Positions 45,705 to 58,256 of a DNA stretch of 64,000 nt are shown here, piece by piece. The stretch covers positions 1 through 64,000 of the forward strand of contig JANBPK010000816.1 in the NCBI GenBank assembly GCA_027579435.1. The letters are read 5' to 3'. The position numbers and the translations under genes were made by a program. Under the pieces are notes generated by a model. That model did no database searches, was not told the DNA's origin, and was given only the letters and a program-made list of their open reading frames with translations. Numbering within the stretch: position 1 is the stretch's first letter; each line of letters begins with the position of its first letter. The stretch comes from Candolleomyces eurysporus. Lineage: Eukaryota; Basidiomycota; Agaricomycetes; Agaricales; Psathyrellaceae.

Positions 45705-47277
45705 CTAGAATTTGATCTTTTTTCCTTGGCTGGCGACGATTGCATCGCTCTGTTTCTCCTTCAGCTTGCGTTTCGCCTCCCAAGATGGGTGCAGAGCCTT
45801 ATCTTTGTTATCTTTCTTCAGCTTTGAGGGCTCGGGGGCTTTGGGTGCTTCTCTGTGGATGGTCTTGCGTTGAGGTCGGTCCGTCGGACGCGTTTGGGAT
45901 TTCTTCACCCGCGACCAGGCCTCCATCCTTGCCTTCTTTTCATTCTCAGCTATTTCCGTTTTCTTGTGGTTCGCATTCCGACCGTACTTCTTCTCCCAAA
46001 TTCTACACCGGACAGAATGTTAGTGTGGAAAAAAAACCAAAAAANGTGATAGCACTTGCGCTCGTCTCGCCCGTTGTCCTCGTCGGTTCTTTCTTGGTTC
46101 CGCGATACTCCCCTCACCCTCTACGTCGGAGTCGTCAGAACCTGGGATGAATCCGACGGCCAAGGACGGCAAGAAAGTAGACTCTATCTTGCCCCTTGAA
46201 GACGACACTCCCGAAATAGGAGCAGCCGGCTTAGAACTGCCTTTCTCTTTCTTTGGTTTTGCTTTGACGCTAAGTTCTTCCTCATCTTCCTCCGAGGTAT
46301 CGTCATCGTCATCCTCAGCGGCTTCTCCATCTGATCCGTGAATCGACCCTGACTCCCACCCATCCTCCGGTGGTTCCTCGGCGTTATCCTCTTGGTCAGA
46401 GTCTTCATCGTTATCTTCGTCCCCATCAACTGTCCCGGATTCCCAACCAAGATCGTCGTTTTGAGCTTCAGCAGAATCACTGTCGGGCGATTCGTCGTCC
46501 TGGTCCGCGGGGAGGGTTTTAGGTGGTTTGGGCTGGGCGGTGGAAGGCTCAGGTGATCTGGCGCGCTTCGTTGGAGGGCCATCTGGGTCGATAATGGATT
46601 TGAGAGCCCCTAGTGACGTCGAGACCTGTGAAGCAATGATTTTTGAGCTGAGTAGGCGGCTTTGGATTTTGGCCAGAGGGGTCCCCGCAGCCGGGGCTTC
46701 GAGGATATTGTCTTGTATTTCGTTTGCTAATGAATCTTGGACAAGTTGGTTCTCTCGGAGGAGTTTATCCTTCAGTAGTTTGCTTCTGAAAGCAGAGTTT
46801 CCGAGTAAGTTGTGGTCGATGGCCTTGAGCGAAAGAAATGGGTTCAAAGGTTCGAACTGCGAATGTGGATGGCGCTAACCTTGATGCTGTTCAGTTGAGC
46901 TTCATGGTCCTCGACTGCAGTAGAATCGTCCCCTGTTGTACTAGAGCACAGAGTCAGGTTTTATAGGTCGGCGCAGTTGGAGAGAAGACGCTACCGGAGT
47001 TGCTTTAGTCTCTTGACGAGCTTTTGAGTCTCAAATGTCTTCGCCTTTTTGCAAGCATGATACACCTCATGCAGTTCGTGGTGCTTCCAATCGTCCAAGT
47101 CAGAACAAGGGATTGGGAGCAAGAGTGTGTGGTATATTAACCAGTTTCCCAGATATCCTTGCGCCAAGATCCTAGTAAGGACGTTAGGTTCACTCCACAG
47201 CAACAGACAACAAGATGCACCTCTTTTGCAGCCTCTTGTCTTTTTCTCTTTAGGTTTGCACGTTTTGGCCCTTCCAT
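45705..47277 (-). CDS. BUD22: BUD22-family ribosome biogenesis protein
   Basis: Six exons: complement(join(45705..46002,46060..46823,46880..46940,46995..47083,47142..47171,47221..47277)), 432 aa; all phases agree. The N-terminus is basic (MEGPKRANLKRKRQEAAKE), then a helical segment (LHHELHEVYHACKKAKTFE, QKLVKRLKQLR) and AIDHNLLGNSAFRSKLL. A long acidic Asp/Glu/Ser stretch follows, and the end is the family signature IWEKKYGRNANHKK and LHPSWEAKRK. Yeast Bud22 and human SRFBP1 are nucleolar or nuclear proteins; Bud22 is needed for 40S subunit maturation. The intron at 46003-46059 begins GCAAGT, a GC-AG intron; using a GT donor instead breaks the frame. An N at 46045 is inside it. Divergent from the cofactor D gene, 216 bp between ATGs. 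Confidence 0.9.
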
Positions 47278-47493
47278 TTGGCTATTTCACCGCTGAAACC
47301 GTTGAATATAGAACAAAACGTCAATCTGAGGAGGTCATGTATGGAGAAACGGACAAAGAATTTTATTGGTCCCATGTCGGTTCGCCGCGCCGTGCACGCG
47401 CTCCCGAAACTTAAACATGCGTGTGACGGCGGGACTTACAAGGCTGAATTCTAGTCACTTTGCCAATTCGAACTCTTCTTCACAACCTCAGCC

Positions 47494-50400
47494 ATGGCCG
47501 ATGAAGATTCTTTTTTCACAACCTTCCACAGGCATAAGGAGTTTTCAGAGCTCCAAGCCAAGTTTCTGACTGTTGACCCGTTCGCCATTCCAAATGCAGA
47601 GGAGGAGATAGTTGAACAACAACAATTCGCGAGGCTTTGCCTGACTGTACGTCCACATCGATGAGACCCGATGCTTTCTGACCCGTGAAATGTAGTTTAG
47701 CGAGTACCAAGAGCAATCGTACCTTCTCGATCCATACTTGGATCAATTGGTCAAACCTGTTGTCGAACGCGTGAAATACTTGACAAGGACTGTGGTCGCA
47801 GAGCCTGGTCGGACGGTGTCCCGTTCAAGGGTCCAGTACCTGACTCTCTTGATTTACCACTATATCAAATTCCGAGGGTATAAGACTATCGGTCCGTTCA
47901 TGTTTGCAGTCTCTCCGACACGGGCTATCGCTAAGTTGTCGCAGTTAGATTCTTCCCTCATGAGGTTGACGACCTGGGAGTGGCCCTGAATTGTCTTCGG
48001 CTAGAGGACGAAATAGTGCAAGCTCAGCATCAATGGGACCTGAGATATGTTCTCCTACTCTGGCTTTCCCTAATCTGCAAGATCCCATTCAACCTCTCCC
48101 AATTCGACGAGCCAGATAGTGTGGGACAAACTGCTGCAGCAATTGAGTCTCTGGGGAAGCAATATCTTGATAAAGCTGGGTTGGAACGTGAAGGGGCTGC
48201 GCTGCTTTTGTCACGCCTTTACATGAGGTGAGCGAGCTGCTCGTGTAAACTGAAATGAAAACCGGGTTCACGTCCCTAGGAAGGACACGGAGTCTGAATT
48301 TGGGGCGTTCATGAACTGGGCCAGTGACCAGATTCAGTCTCGTGGAGAAGTGCTGGTCGTATGTAATTGCAATGCCTTTCCCTCGAGTTTTCCCACTAAC
48401 GAGATATTGTCCCCTCATTTATTGTTTCATTTTAGAGCATCGGCATTCTGCAAGTGTTTTCCGAAGTCCTGAAAGCCTCACCGCTGGATCGTATCAGGGA
48501 TGAATTGCCAAAGATTCTTGCCCTTGTTACCTCAATGGATCACATTAAGAACCCAAACTCAAACACAATGATTCGGAAGTACAAGGTCAAGATTGTGTCC
48601 CGGATAGGCCTCCGAATGCTACCACCGAACCCGAATGCAGGGCGCCGAAAAGGTGGGCAGTGCTCCTCCTTTGTTTCACGCTATTTCTTAATAGATTTCA
48701 ATCCCAGGGAAAACTTTAACCGGTGAAGAGGTAGAGACTCATGAGACTGGTCTACAGGAATCGGACGTCCCACAGGAAATCGAGCAAATTCTAGAGGAGC
48801 TACTGCAGAGCCTTGAAGATAAGGTAAATGCACGGTTATGCTCGCCCAGATTTTTAGTAATTAAATGTCCGTGCTTATAGGACACAGTCATCCGCTACTC
48901 GGCAGCTAAAGCAATTGCAAGGGTCGCAGAGCATTTACCTTCCAGCTTCTCGAGCCAGATAGTCGACAGTGTCTTCGCGCTGTTCGCTGTTCATTCGATT
49001 GCCGCGGCGGCCTTGTATGACCTCCCTGCTGTCGCAGAGTACACATGGCATGGAGCCTGTTTGGCCTGTGCTGAGCTAGCGCGACGGAACCAGATCACTG
49101 ACTCCCATATGCCGGATCTAGTCGAGTGGCTATCGAAGGTATGTCTTCACTGGCACCATGCAGGGCACGCCCACTTACTTGCTCCGACCTCAGGCGTTAT
49201 ACTTTGACATACGTAAGGGATCTCATTCTGTGGGCTCCAACGTGAGAGATGCGGCTGCCTACGTGCTGTGGGCACTAGCAAGAACTCAGAATGCTGCGAC
49301 CCTAAAGCCTCATGCAACCGATCTGGCCAACCGACTTGCTTCAGTCGCAATATACGATCGAGAAATTCACATTAGACGGGCTGCCAGTGCAGCATATCAA
49401 GAACATGTTGGTCGGACGGTGAGTGGTGCACGATGCATGAGTTGGCCAAAGTGGGAGATACTTACCAACTCAAAAGAACCTATTCCCTCATGGGATCGAT
49501 GTTTTGGCGAAAACGGATTTCTATTCCGTCAGCATTCGAAAGAACGCATTCCTAGTAGCAGCACCGGGGGTTGCACAGTGGGTACCTGTATTCACTGAAC
49601 TGCTGAGTAGAAGCCAATTCCATTTTAGGCATCCTGAATACCGAGAGTCTCTCCTCAATCATGTCCTAAACGTGGTCTTGCGCCATTGGGATGTTTCAAT
49701 TAGAGAGCTCGGATCCCAATCCCTGAGAAACTTGTGTTTAATTGATCTAGAAGACATGGCGTCAAAGGCGTTGCAGAAAGTCGTGAGTAAAGGTTGACTT
49801 CGCACGTCTGTCTGGCTGGTGACTAGAACGTGCTCCCAGATCCCATTGCTGGAGTCAATAGACCCTGCGGACATCCACGGTGGATTACTAGCACTAACGG
49901 AGCTAGGACTAGCATTTCAAACAGGGATCCAAGATTCAGTTTTGCGCAATGAGAAACTGCGCGATGTAAGTTCCTTACTTCTGGTTGAAACGCAGTTCAG
50001 TTCATTGAATATGACGTTCAGCTTTTCCGTCATCTGTCGCGAGTCTCCTTTGACCTCGTCAGCGCGGCTCGCAACCACCTCGTGACAGCCGCAGCATGTC
50101 GCCTGGTTGCAGTTACACTGACAATTGAGGAGGTTGACGCAGGGGAAGGGACCTCGGTGCCTAACTGGCGCAAAATTATCGACGCTGGAATCAAGCACAG
50201 GAATGACGACGTCCAGGACGCAGCAGCGGCAGCAATGGGGACATGGTCCCGTTTAACAGACTGTTCATCTGAGTTATCGAGATATGTCATTTAATCTTTC
50301 TGTTGAGGCTCACGATCCTGACGACATTAACTGCACATTGCTCAAAGATCTCAAAACAAGCGGTCCAGTGTTTCGACAAAGCATGGCTAAAACCATTGGC

Positions 50401-52167
50401 GCGTTGGACTACAGCAAGAATAAAGCATACTTTACCGAAGCGGTCTCCTTCCTCTCGGATGGTATTAAACCATCAGTGGGTTCTTCTAGTTGGAGAATGA
50501 TTTATTTTGTGTTCATTTTTATCCGATAGCCAAGGACTTCAATAGAGGCGAGGAGGGCGTGCTACGTCTCGATCCCTCTCATCATAAAAAATGTTTTCCC
50601 TCGCTACCTGGATCGTATGTTACCCTTTTCTCTGCCCCCAATGCATTGACAGTGACACGCTCTCCGAAGTGATTCCAGGCTCTGTGATGAATTCGCTCAT
50701 CCATACCCTGCTGAACGGTCTAGACGACTACACCATAGATGAGCGTGGTGATGTAGGGTCGTGGGTTCGTCTGGTCTCGATCCAAGGCTTGACGACCGTG
50801 TGCCAGCTTCTTTTTGCACACTGCCAAGCGGTTTCGAATTTCGATGAATACCTGTCCCCCGAGTTATATCTGTCCGTCGCTTCGGGCATATTGAAACAGG
50901 GGGTTGAGCGCCTCGATAATGTCCGTCATGAAGCTGGACTATGCTTCATGGAATTTATGGACATGAAGCTCCCGTCTGTCCCAAATAATCAACGGTGGGA
51001 GCTCCCGGCTAGGACATTGCTGGAAGAACTCTTCGGAAGGTCCTCCGTTAATGTCAAATCGAAGATGAAGCTCTCGTCCCTCTTGGATAATCAACAGTCG
51101 GACCCCCTGGCTAAGCCACTGCTGGATCAAATTTTCGAAAGGTACTCCGTTCATCTCGAATTGCATAAGGGACTGATCACGAATCGTTGAATGTAGCATG
51201 GATGATCCCCATGACTGGGCCAATGGTAATTGGCTATTCCCTCGGGCAGTCAAACTTCTGGGCGTAACGGCCTATCGCAAAGATCTCTTAAACGGTATCT
51301 TGCTTAGCATTGGGAGCAAGACAGATAGTACGGTACGTCCCTCATCGTTTTCTCGATCGTCAATAAGCCTCTCAATTGGTTCCTCCAGCAACGGTCAGTA
51401 TCCTCGGCGGTTGTCGAGTACATGAAGAGCATCCCCACAACATCCGAAGGAGATGAATATTCTGTTGCCGCATTTGTCGACGATCTTTTGGATCGAGCTA
51501 CTTCGAATATCACATCCAACGCTATTGTGATTCCTCTTTTCCAAACCTTCAATATCTTACTCGAGGCGGAAATACTGCATAGACTTGCGGACGATTCGGA
51601 TGGATGTACACGGTATCAGGGTCTCGTCCCTTTCTCCGTGAATAACCTTGACTGAATAGGCTTTCCAGGCTGCAGAGACTCTGTGCTTGTGCCACCAAGA
51701 ATGTGACCAAGTGGAAGAATGTACAGCGGATTAATGAAGCAATGAAAATGTAAGAGGTGTTTCACTTTGCAGCTCCTACGATCTCTCACCCTTGTAATAG
51801 CGTTATTGGGCTGCTTAGCTTCGAAGGGGTGCGAAAGGAAAATATTGAATCCCTTCACAACTTTTTGGCCCATCCCTTCCCGAAGGTGAGGAAGATCGGC
51901 TTTTTTTTGTGGCTGATTCTAAGCTCATGAAAATTTCGTAGACTCGTTATGGCGCGGCGGAGTACCTTTACCTCCAGGTTGAAAGCTTGGATTATGGTAT
52001 TGAGGATACCTCTGAAATCGAATCGATCCTCTTGGACACGAAATGGTTTGTTTTTATTTGTCTAAATCAGCGTCACGCCTGACGTTTGCTTCAGGTCTAC
52101 AATCAGTGAAAGCGAAGCTAGAGAGGCGTCGAATAGAGTAGTGTACCTCTTCTTGGATGTAAACTGA
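47494..52167 (+). CDS. TBCD: Tubulin-folding cofactor D (beta-tubulin cofactor D)
   Basis: A long gene with many short introns; outer limits given. It starts MADEDSFFTTFHRHKEF at 47494. The recognisable series of HEAT-like helices includes YLLDPYLDQLVKPVVER, VQYLTLLIYHYIKFRGYKT, VVLRHWDVSIRELGSQSL and DWANGNWLFPRAVKLLGV. The end exons read STISESEAREASNRVVYLF with TGA at 52165. Cofactor D binds beta-tubulin, forms the supercomplex with cofactors C and E that assembles alpha/beta dimers, and acts in the cytosol. A 102-bp imperfect tandem repeat lies within (50963-51166). The gene seems intact apart from that. The next gene on the same strand starts 221 bp later. Confidence 0.88.
50963..51166 (+). 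repeat. Two-unit imperfect tandem repeat, 102-bp period, in cofactor D
   Basis: Unit 1 is 50963-51064 and unit 2 is 51065-51166. Both begin ATGAAGCTC and share blocks such as AATAATCAAC/GATAATCAAC and the ACTCTTCGGAAGG/ATTTTCGAAAGG segment. The period of 102 is a multiple of three. Unit 2 ends inside the intron whose donor is AG|GTACTCC at 51142; unit 1 has the matching AG|GTCCTCC at 51040, now read as exon. Confidence 0.8.
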
Positions 52168-52388
52168 AATACTTTTCGTAAATGTTAACAAATGCTCGAG
52201 GAAATAAGAGCGTGGGAAACTTTGATCTGCTGAATTCGTCGTATGAACACCGGAAGACAGCTCTTGTCTCTCTACCAGCTCGAGAGTCCTCGAACGACGT
52301 CCAAAGGCTCCATATATCTATTCACCAGCTGTCAGGCCAATCCCGAGCACACGTCCAGACAGGCAACCCCAGCGGCACGACATCCGCG

Positions 52389-54531
52389 ATGGCTTCCCCT
52401 CGACTGAGCGACAAGGATCTCGCAGCACTCAACGCTGCAGCGGTGACAAGAGAGTATCGGGTCAAGCCCCACATTGGTGGGTTGCACGATGTACTTGCCA
52501 CTGAATTGGGCTCACCGCTCGTCGTTTAGATTATCGTACCGTTTCCGCTATTAACGGGTAGGTCCCATGTTTCGCCTCTCTTATTCACGTTGGGCTTACC
52601 TCTTTTGCTAGTCCATTGGTCGTGCTCGACAACGTCAAGGCAAGCAATGGGACCCCGATCTCTTCAACCCCAAAAGGATCTAACTAGTCTCGACCTTTCC
52701 AGTTCCCGTCATATAACGAAATCGTTGAATTGACCCTTCCCGATGGAACCAAGCGCGGCGGCCAGGTTTTGGAAGTGCAGGGAAAGAAAGCGATTGTCCA
52801 GGTCTTCGAAGGGACCTCGGGAGTTGATGTAAAGGCGACGCATGTTGAATTCACTGGCAGCAGCATGAAGCTCCCTGTAGCTGAAGATATGTTGGGCCGT
52901 ATCTTCAACGGTTCTGGAAACCCGATTGACCAGGGTCCCAAAGTCTTTGCCGAGGATTATCTCGATATCAACGGTGAGGGACCCCATTTTACTGCGCTCT
53001 CTTTGCCTTTGCATTGAACAAAATTGCTACAGGTTCCCCGATCAACCCGTACTCTCGGATATACCCTGAAGAAATGATTCAAACCGGTATTTCCACCATT
53101 GATACTATGAATTCCATCGCTCGTGGTCAGAAGATTCCCATCTTCTCTGCGGCTGGTCTGCCTCATAACGAGGTGTGTCTCAAAGTGGAATAGTCTCTTC
53201 ATTAATTTCGCTAACTTCCTGGGGTCGTCGTGGTCATCAGATTGCTGCTCAAATCGTGCGACAGGCTGGCTTGGTCAAGAGACCGACGAAGGACGTTCAT
53301 GACGGTCATGAGGACAACTTCTCAGTGGTATTTGCTGCTATGGGTGTTAATATGGAAACGGCCCGATTCTTCAAAGAGGATTTCGAGTCCAATGGCAGTC
53401 TCGATCGTGTCACACTGTTCCTCAATCTGGCCAATGACCCCACGATCGAGCGTATCATCACTCCGCGGTTAGCTTTAACCACTGCTGAGTATTATGCGTA
53501 TCAGTTGGAGAAGCACGTGTTGGTCATCCTCACAGATATGTCTTCATATGCGGATGCTCTTCGTGAGGTGCGTTTGTACCCGAGTTGATCGAGGGATCTC
53601 GAGGGACTGACCCTCCCACTAGGTTTCTGCTGCTCGGGAGGAAGTACCGGGTCGTCGTGGTTTCCCAGGTTACATGTATACGGATTTGTCCACGATTTAT
53701 GAACGTGCAGGTCGTGTGGAAGGTCGAAATGGTTCTATTACTCAGATTCCAATCCTAACCATGCCAAACGACGGTAAGAAGATTAAGCATAGATTATCTT
53801 CGCATGGAGATAAGACTCATATTCGCTTTGTTTCTGCAGATATTACCCATCCTATCCCTGACCTTACCGGCTATATTACAGAGGGACAAATCTTCGTCGA
53901 CAGACAATTGTATAACCGACAGATTTACCCACCTATCAACGTTTTGCCGTCATTATCGCGTCTCATGAAGAGCGCCATCGGTGAGAAATTGACCAGGAAG
54001 GATCACGGTGATGTCTCGAATCAGCTAGTAAGTTTTCGTATTACCGCTCCATTCTTGGGTTTCTCTTTCTAAAGGCGAAATTTTTATTTCATTAATAGTA
54101 TGCCAAGTACGCCATTGGGCGAGACGCCGCCGCTATGAAGGCTGTCGTTGGTGAAGAAGCTTTATCCGCAGAGGACAAGCTCGCCTTGGAGTTCCTGGAC
54201 AAATTCGAGCGCCAGTTTGTTGGTCAAGGTACGTTTTGCCCTCTATGACCTATTTAGGCCGGGCGCCGCTGCGTAAATGCGTAATACCTCGGTATGCTCA
54301 TGGTTTTGTATTCACGCAGGCGCATATGAATCTCGTACCATCTTCGAGTCGCTCGATCTCGCATGGTCTTTGCTCCGCATCTTCCCTAAAGAGCAGCTCA
54401 ATCGGATCAACCCCAAGATTATTGCAGAGTTCTATGGTCGCAAAGCGTCCAAGAAAGCCACCACCACCGGTCCCGAGACAGATGCCCATGAAGGTGGGAA
54501 GCCAGCTGAAGAGAAATTAATTGATGCTTAG
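52389..54531 (+). CDS. VMA2: V-type proton ATPase subunit B
   Basis: Ten exons: join(52389..52476,52530..52557,52612..52639,52703..52973,53033..53172,53241..53567,53623..53773,53840..54027,54099..54228,54320..54531), 520 aa, the usual family length; all phases agree. Subunit B is the non-catalytic nucleotide-binding partner of subunit A in the V1 ring that acidifies vacuoles and endosomes. Seen here: the N-terminal beta-barrel ([23 protein letters not shown]), [33 protein letters not shown] (a changed P-loop, as expected for B), [41 protein letters not shown] across a junction and a helical C-domain. The third intron (52640-52702) starts GCAAGC, a GC-AG intron. The C-terminal 30 residues are polar. 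Confidence 0.95.
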
Positions 54532-55713
54532 TTTGGTGTATACCACGGTATAATGATGGTGGATGTTTAATTGGACGCAGTTTTTCGCATTCAGATACAT
54601 AGTAATTGTACTCCGTATTTTTCCCAGCATGCATCGGTCGCTTCTTGAGCTTCCCTTCCCCTCGTTGTTCATCTCGCGAGAGATGCGGTGAGCCAGAAGC
54701 CGCATCTATGAAGCCGTAGGGATACACAGCACGTGCCGGGGGCCTTGGGATCAATGAGCGGTGTACCTGACCTGACGTATACGCTGGAAAAAACGTATTG
54801 GGTTGGACAGCACAAATCATGGAGAGTGACACTTCGCGCCCGAAGCAATTTCATTTCGGAGACATGTCTAGATGCAACATTCGATTCTGGCCAAATTCTC
54901 CGGGATTTTCAGTTTTATCAGCGCCTTCTCAAGAACGACTTCCCGCCAAGGGAATAGTTTCCCTAGTTGTGGCTCTTGTGAATTAAAGTTAACGGCGAGG
55001 TTCGCCGCGATGGAGCCCGGTGCTCGCTCCTCGATACAGCCATCGTTTGATTGAAGAGTTGGTATTTGCAGTCTAATGGTCAGATTAATGGGAGCTTGAA
55101 TGAGGGAAGCATGCAGCGCGAGCAATTGCCTGGTTACGCCACTCGATAGCGGCGGTTTAGGAACGCAAGGGCAGGGTAGCGATGGACAAGCTGTCGACGC
55201 CGCTTTGATTCGATAAAGGACCCATGCTACTTATTGTGAGTGTGAACAGTCATTGATAACGGCGAGCACCTGGTCCAGACATTTATTGACAGCGGGTTGA
55301 AGTGGCGGTATGGCTCCTGAGAGAGCTCGAACGGGACAAGAAGGGTGTGTTGTACCCAGGTACGCACGAACTACTCCCGCTGCGTTCACAGACTACTACG
55401 CAAATGCAATTACCGGATGATATAGCCTGGCGCTCAACCTTGTGGCTGGCACGTTTGCAGAGGACGAGTCCGGAGCTAGCGCGAGGATCTCCGCAGATAT
55501 TTTAACTGGCCTCGAGGCAGTTCGCCATCTGGCGGGACATAAAGGTATTCTGTGATCTGAGAGTGAATCTCGGATGTGGGCAATAAATGAAGATGCGATT
55601 GGTGATGGACCACACGCCTTGTCTTGGTCTCTCACTGCCATGTGTCCGTCCCCACCCCCTTATATAGGCCTTCCTCACCCAAGCCTTTTATTCTTCTTTT
55701 TCCGAGCCCACCT
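54532..55713. other. Intergenic region
   Basis: A 1.2-kb gap between two plus-strand genes. Several short frames exist on both strands but none is supported. It probably contains the 3' UTR of VMA2 and the promoter of the TCP11-like gene. Confidence 0.5.
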
Positions 55714-58256
55714 ATGGACGACCTCTATCCTCTCAACCACAGAAAGCGCAAAGCAGACACCGACGACTCTAATGTCCCCCCAANCCGTCCCTGCCGTCCC
55801 TCAGGACCCCCTGATCCCAGAGGCTGCTTCCTCATCGTCTGTCTCTACCCCCGGCCCGTCCANGTGCCCCACGCCAAACTTGGATGACGGGTGCCTCTGA
55901 CGCCGATAGCCCTCTATGGACTTCCTCCAGGACGACGACCCCCAAGCGGCCCCGTCTCGAGATTGAGGTGCCATCCCGGTTATCGGGGCGGAAGTCCCCC
56001 CNGACGCTCGCCTACCAAGCACACCCCCACGAAGTTGCCCTCTGCGCGCCAGGGAAGCGACATCGAGGATATTGGTATTGTTCCGAGCACGGAGCCCGGT
56101 CCCTCTCGGGGTTCATTACTGCACCGGGTGCGCACAGATGTCGACCGTGCATCGGCCTTGTCTTTACCCTTTGACCCGTACCCGATCCCCGCACCACCTC
56201 TAGTCCCGCTGATTAACCGGCAGACTCTCAAGGAGCTGGATCTTGATGCCATCCTCCGCAACCCTCAACTCAGTGCGTGATACTCTTTTCTTCCTGCACA
56301 TATTACTGAGCATCGTTTCAGGACACGACTTGTTGTTTGACCCAGGTCTTCAGTTCAGACCTACGTCGAGTCGAAGAAAACGAGACCTCTCCGAGAAATA
56401 TTGGGCAGCCGTGATTCGGGAAATCGAAACTGGTTGCACATGTGTTTCGTTTGACTCTCAAGGAAACTCGCACCCGTCAGTACTGTGCATCTGCTCTTAT
56501 GCAACGAGCTCTTCGTCAGCACCCACTGTCCGTCAAGTCCAACAAAATGTTTACACTTCCTGCATGCCGTCCCGTATCCCACCACTCCTCACGGAGTTCC
56601 TTGAGGTTCTCCTCATCGTCATCCAGCCTCTCTGCACCATCTCCGGAACCTATGTTACCCCTGGTAGCTTCAAGTCGCAGATGCAAGAGCATTCTGTGCA
56701 GGCGACCTACATCCGGTCGCTCTTCGACCCTATGCTCATCGAGCAGGAGCTTAGGAGGGGTATTTTTGACCCTTCAGGCCTCTTCCGCACCATCGGCGCT
56801 ACCCTCAAAGGTCACTGTGCTCCTATGCGGGATCAGTCTGTCGAAACCATGGTTCGCGCCGCCGAGGCCTGCGGCTCCAATCCCGAGAGTTCTCCATCTC
56901 GGGATGCGATTAATGCTATCCGTATGTGTATGGAAATTCTCGAGCTTATGAAACTGGTACGCATGACTAGCAATTCCGATACATTCCGCTGACTTGTATC
57001 TTCGTAGGACATCGCCAACCACCAGCTGCAGACATTGAGACCATTCCTCATTCGCACGTCTGGGCAGTTTGAGTTGCGGACTTTGAAGTCCCGCTATGGC
57101 GCCGACACTCCTCTCAGCGCGACTCGCGAATGGATTGAAGCGGCTCATAGCACCATGCTGAGCGCACAAGCTATCTCCCACCCTCATCTCTCTGCGAGGC
57201 CCGTTCAATACTCCGCACTCTCCGTCAATCAACAACTGTACATCTCCATAGTGAGGGGACTCGTCGACCTTGTCTTCAACCCTCCCTTGACGACCTCGTC
57301 ACAAATGTTCTCGTCTTCCAATTCCCCGCCCAGCTCCCCTGCCGTCCCTTCTGTCTCCACGCCGCTCCCTGTTTTCCCAGAAACCCTTTATCTCGATATG
57401 AATCGAATGCTCCTGCTTAGCTCCGAGGCAACCGATGCCACCGCGCTATATATGCTCCTCCTTCTTTATCGTCAACTCGCTTTCTCCGAGAATTCCAATT
57501 CAAGACCAAGAGACCCCATGAAAAAANGTGACAGAAGTGGACGTGGTCAAGATGAAGAGCGAAATCCGCGACATTGCAGGTTCTTTTCGTCTCGGATGCT
57601 GCTTTTCGAGAGATGATCGACATGGGAACAAGGAGGCGGAACGGTGGAAGGTTGTGAAGGAAGACTTGGTCTTGCAGATCGCGAGGAGAGCCAGAGAGTT
57701 CAGAGGTGCGAGTGCTGTTACAACTAGTCTCACCCCATCGAGTACTGCCGTAGATTCCTCGTCATCGGCGTCCTCACTGTCGTCCTCGTCGAAATCAACA
57801 TCAACAACACCCGTTCCTAGCTCGCCATCACAATCACATTCCTCTGCGACGCCATCTTCCCCTTCCTCCCCAATTGGCGACGCCCACCATCCAAACCCCC
57901 AAACACTGGCCCTTGGCCGAAAGTGGGTCGACTCTCACATGCAGCCAGAGTCCGCTTTAAGCGCGATGCTGCATAACCGACTCCGAGACGTGGTTTTCAA
58001 TGCCGTTCTCCTCTCCACTTATCCTGGGAGAGACTTGACAAACGGGTGTCGGCCTATTGCACCTCTGAACCTTGCCACATTGCTGTCTCCTAACCGAGGC
58101 GGTGTCGCGGCTAATGCGGGTATGACTTCCGGGATGGAGCCGTTGTCGGATGAGATTCGGACGATGGTAGACAAAATCTCACTGTTGGCTCTCATCCATC
58201 TCAACGCCTACCTCCCCTTGTATGAAAAAGAAGGGCTTATTCCTTCTTCACTCTAA
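55714..58256 (+). CDS. TCP11/SOK1-family protein
   Basis: Exons 55714..56272, 56322..56956 and 57008..58256. Single Ns at 55784, 55863, 56002 and 57527 each shift the frame; leaving out all four gives one continuous 812-aa product with correct phases. The first exon is Pro/Ser-rich and disordered and ends in a DLDAILRNPQL helix. The Tcp11 domain begins YWAAVIREIETGC and shows ATYIRSLFDPMLIEQEL, LKGHCAPMRDQSVETMV and INAIRMCMEILELMKL. It runs to the end past a Ser-rich linker (about 57720-57870). Yeast Sok1 was found as a multicopy suppressor of loss of PKA activity, and mouse TCP11 affects cAMP signalling in sperm, so a role near PKA signalling is a reasonable inference. Confidence 0.87.

Noticed and set aside
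51188..51190. Stop codon that would end cofactor D at 51190
   Set aside because: It lies inside an intron (51142-51196); splicing joins to the exon starting at 51197 in the right phase.
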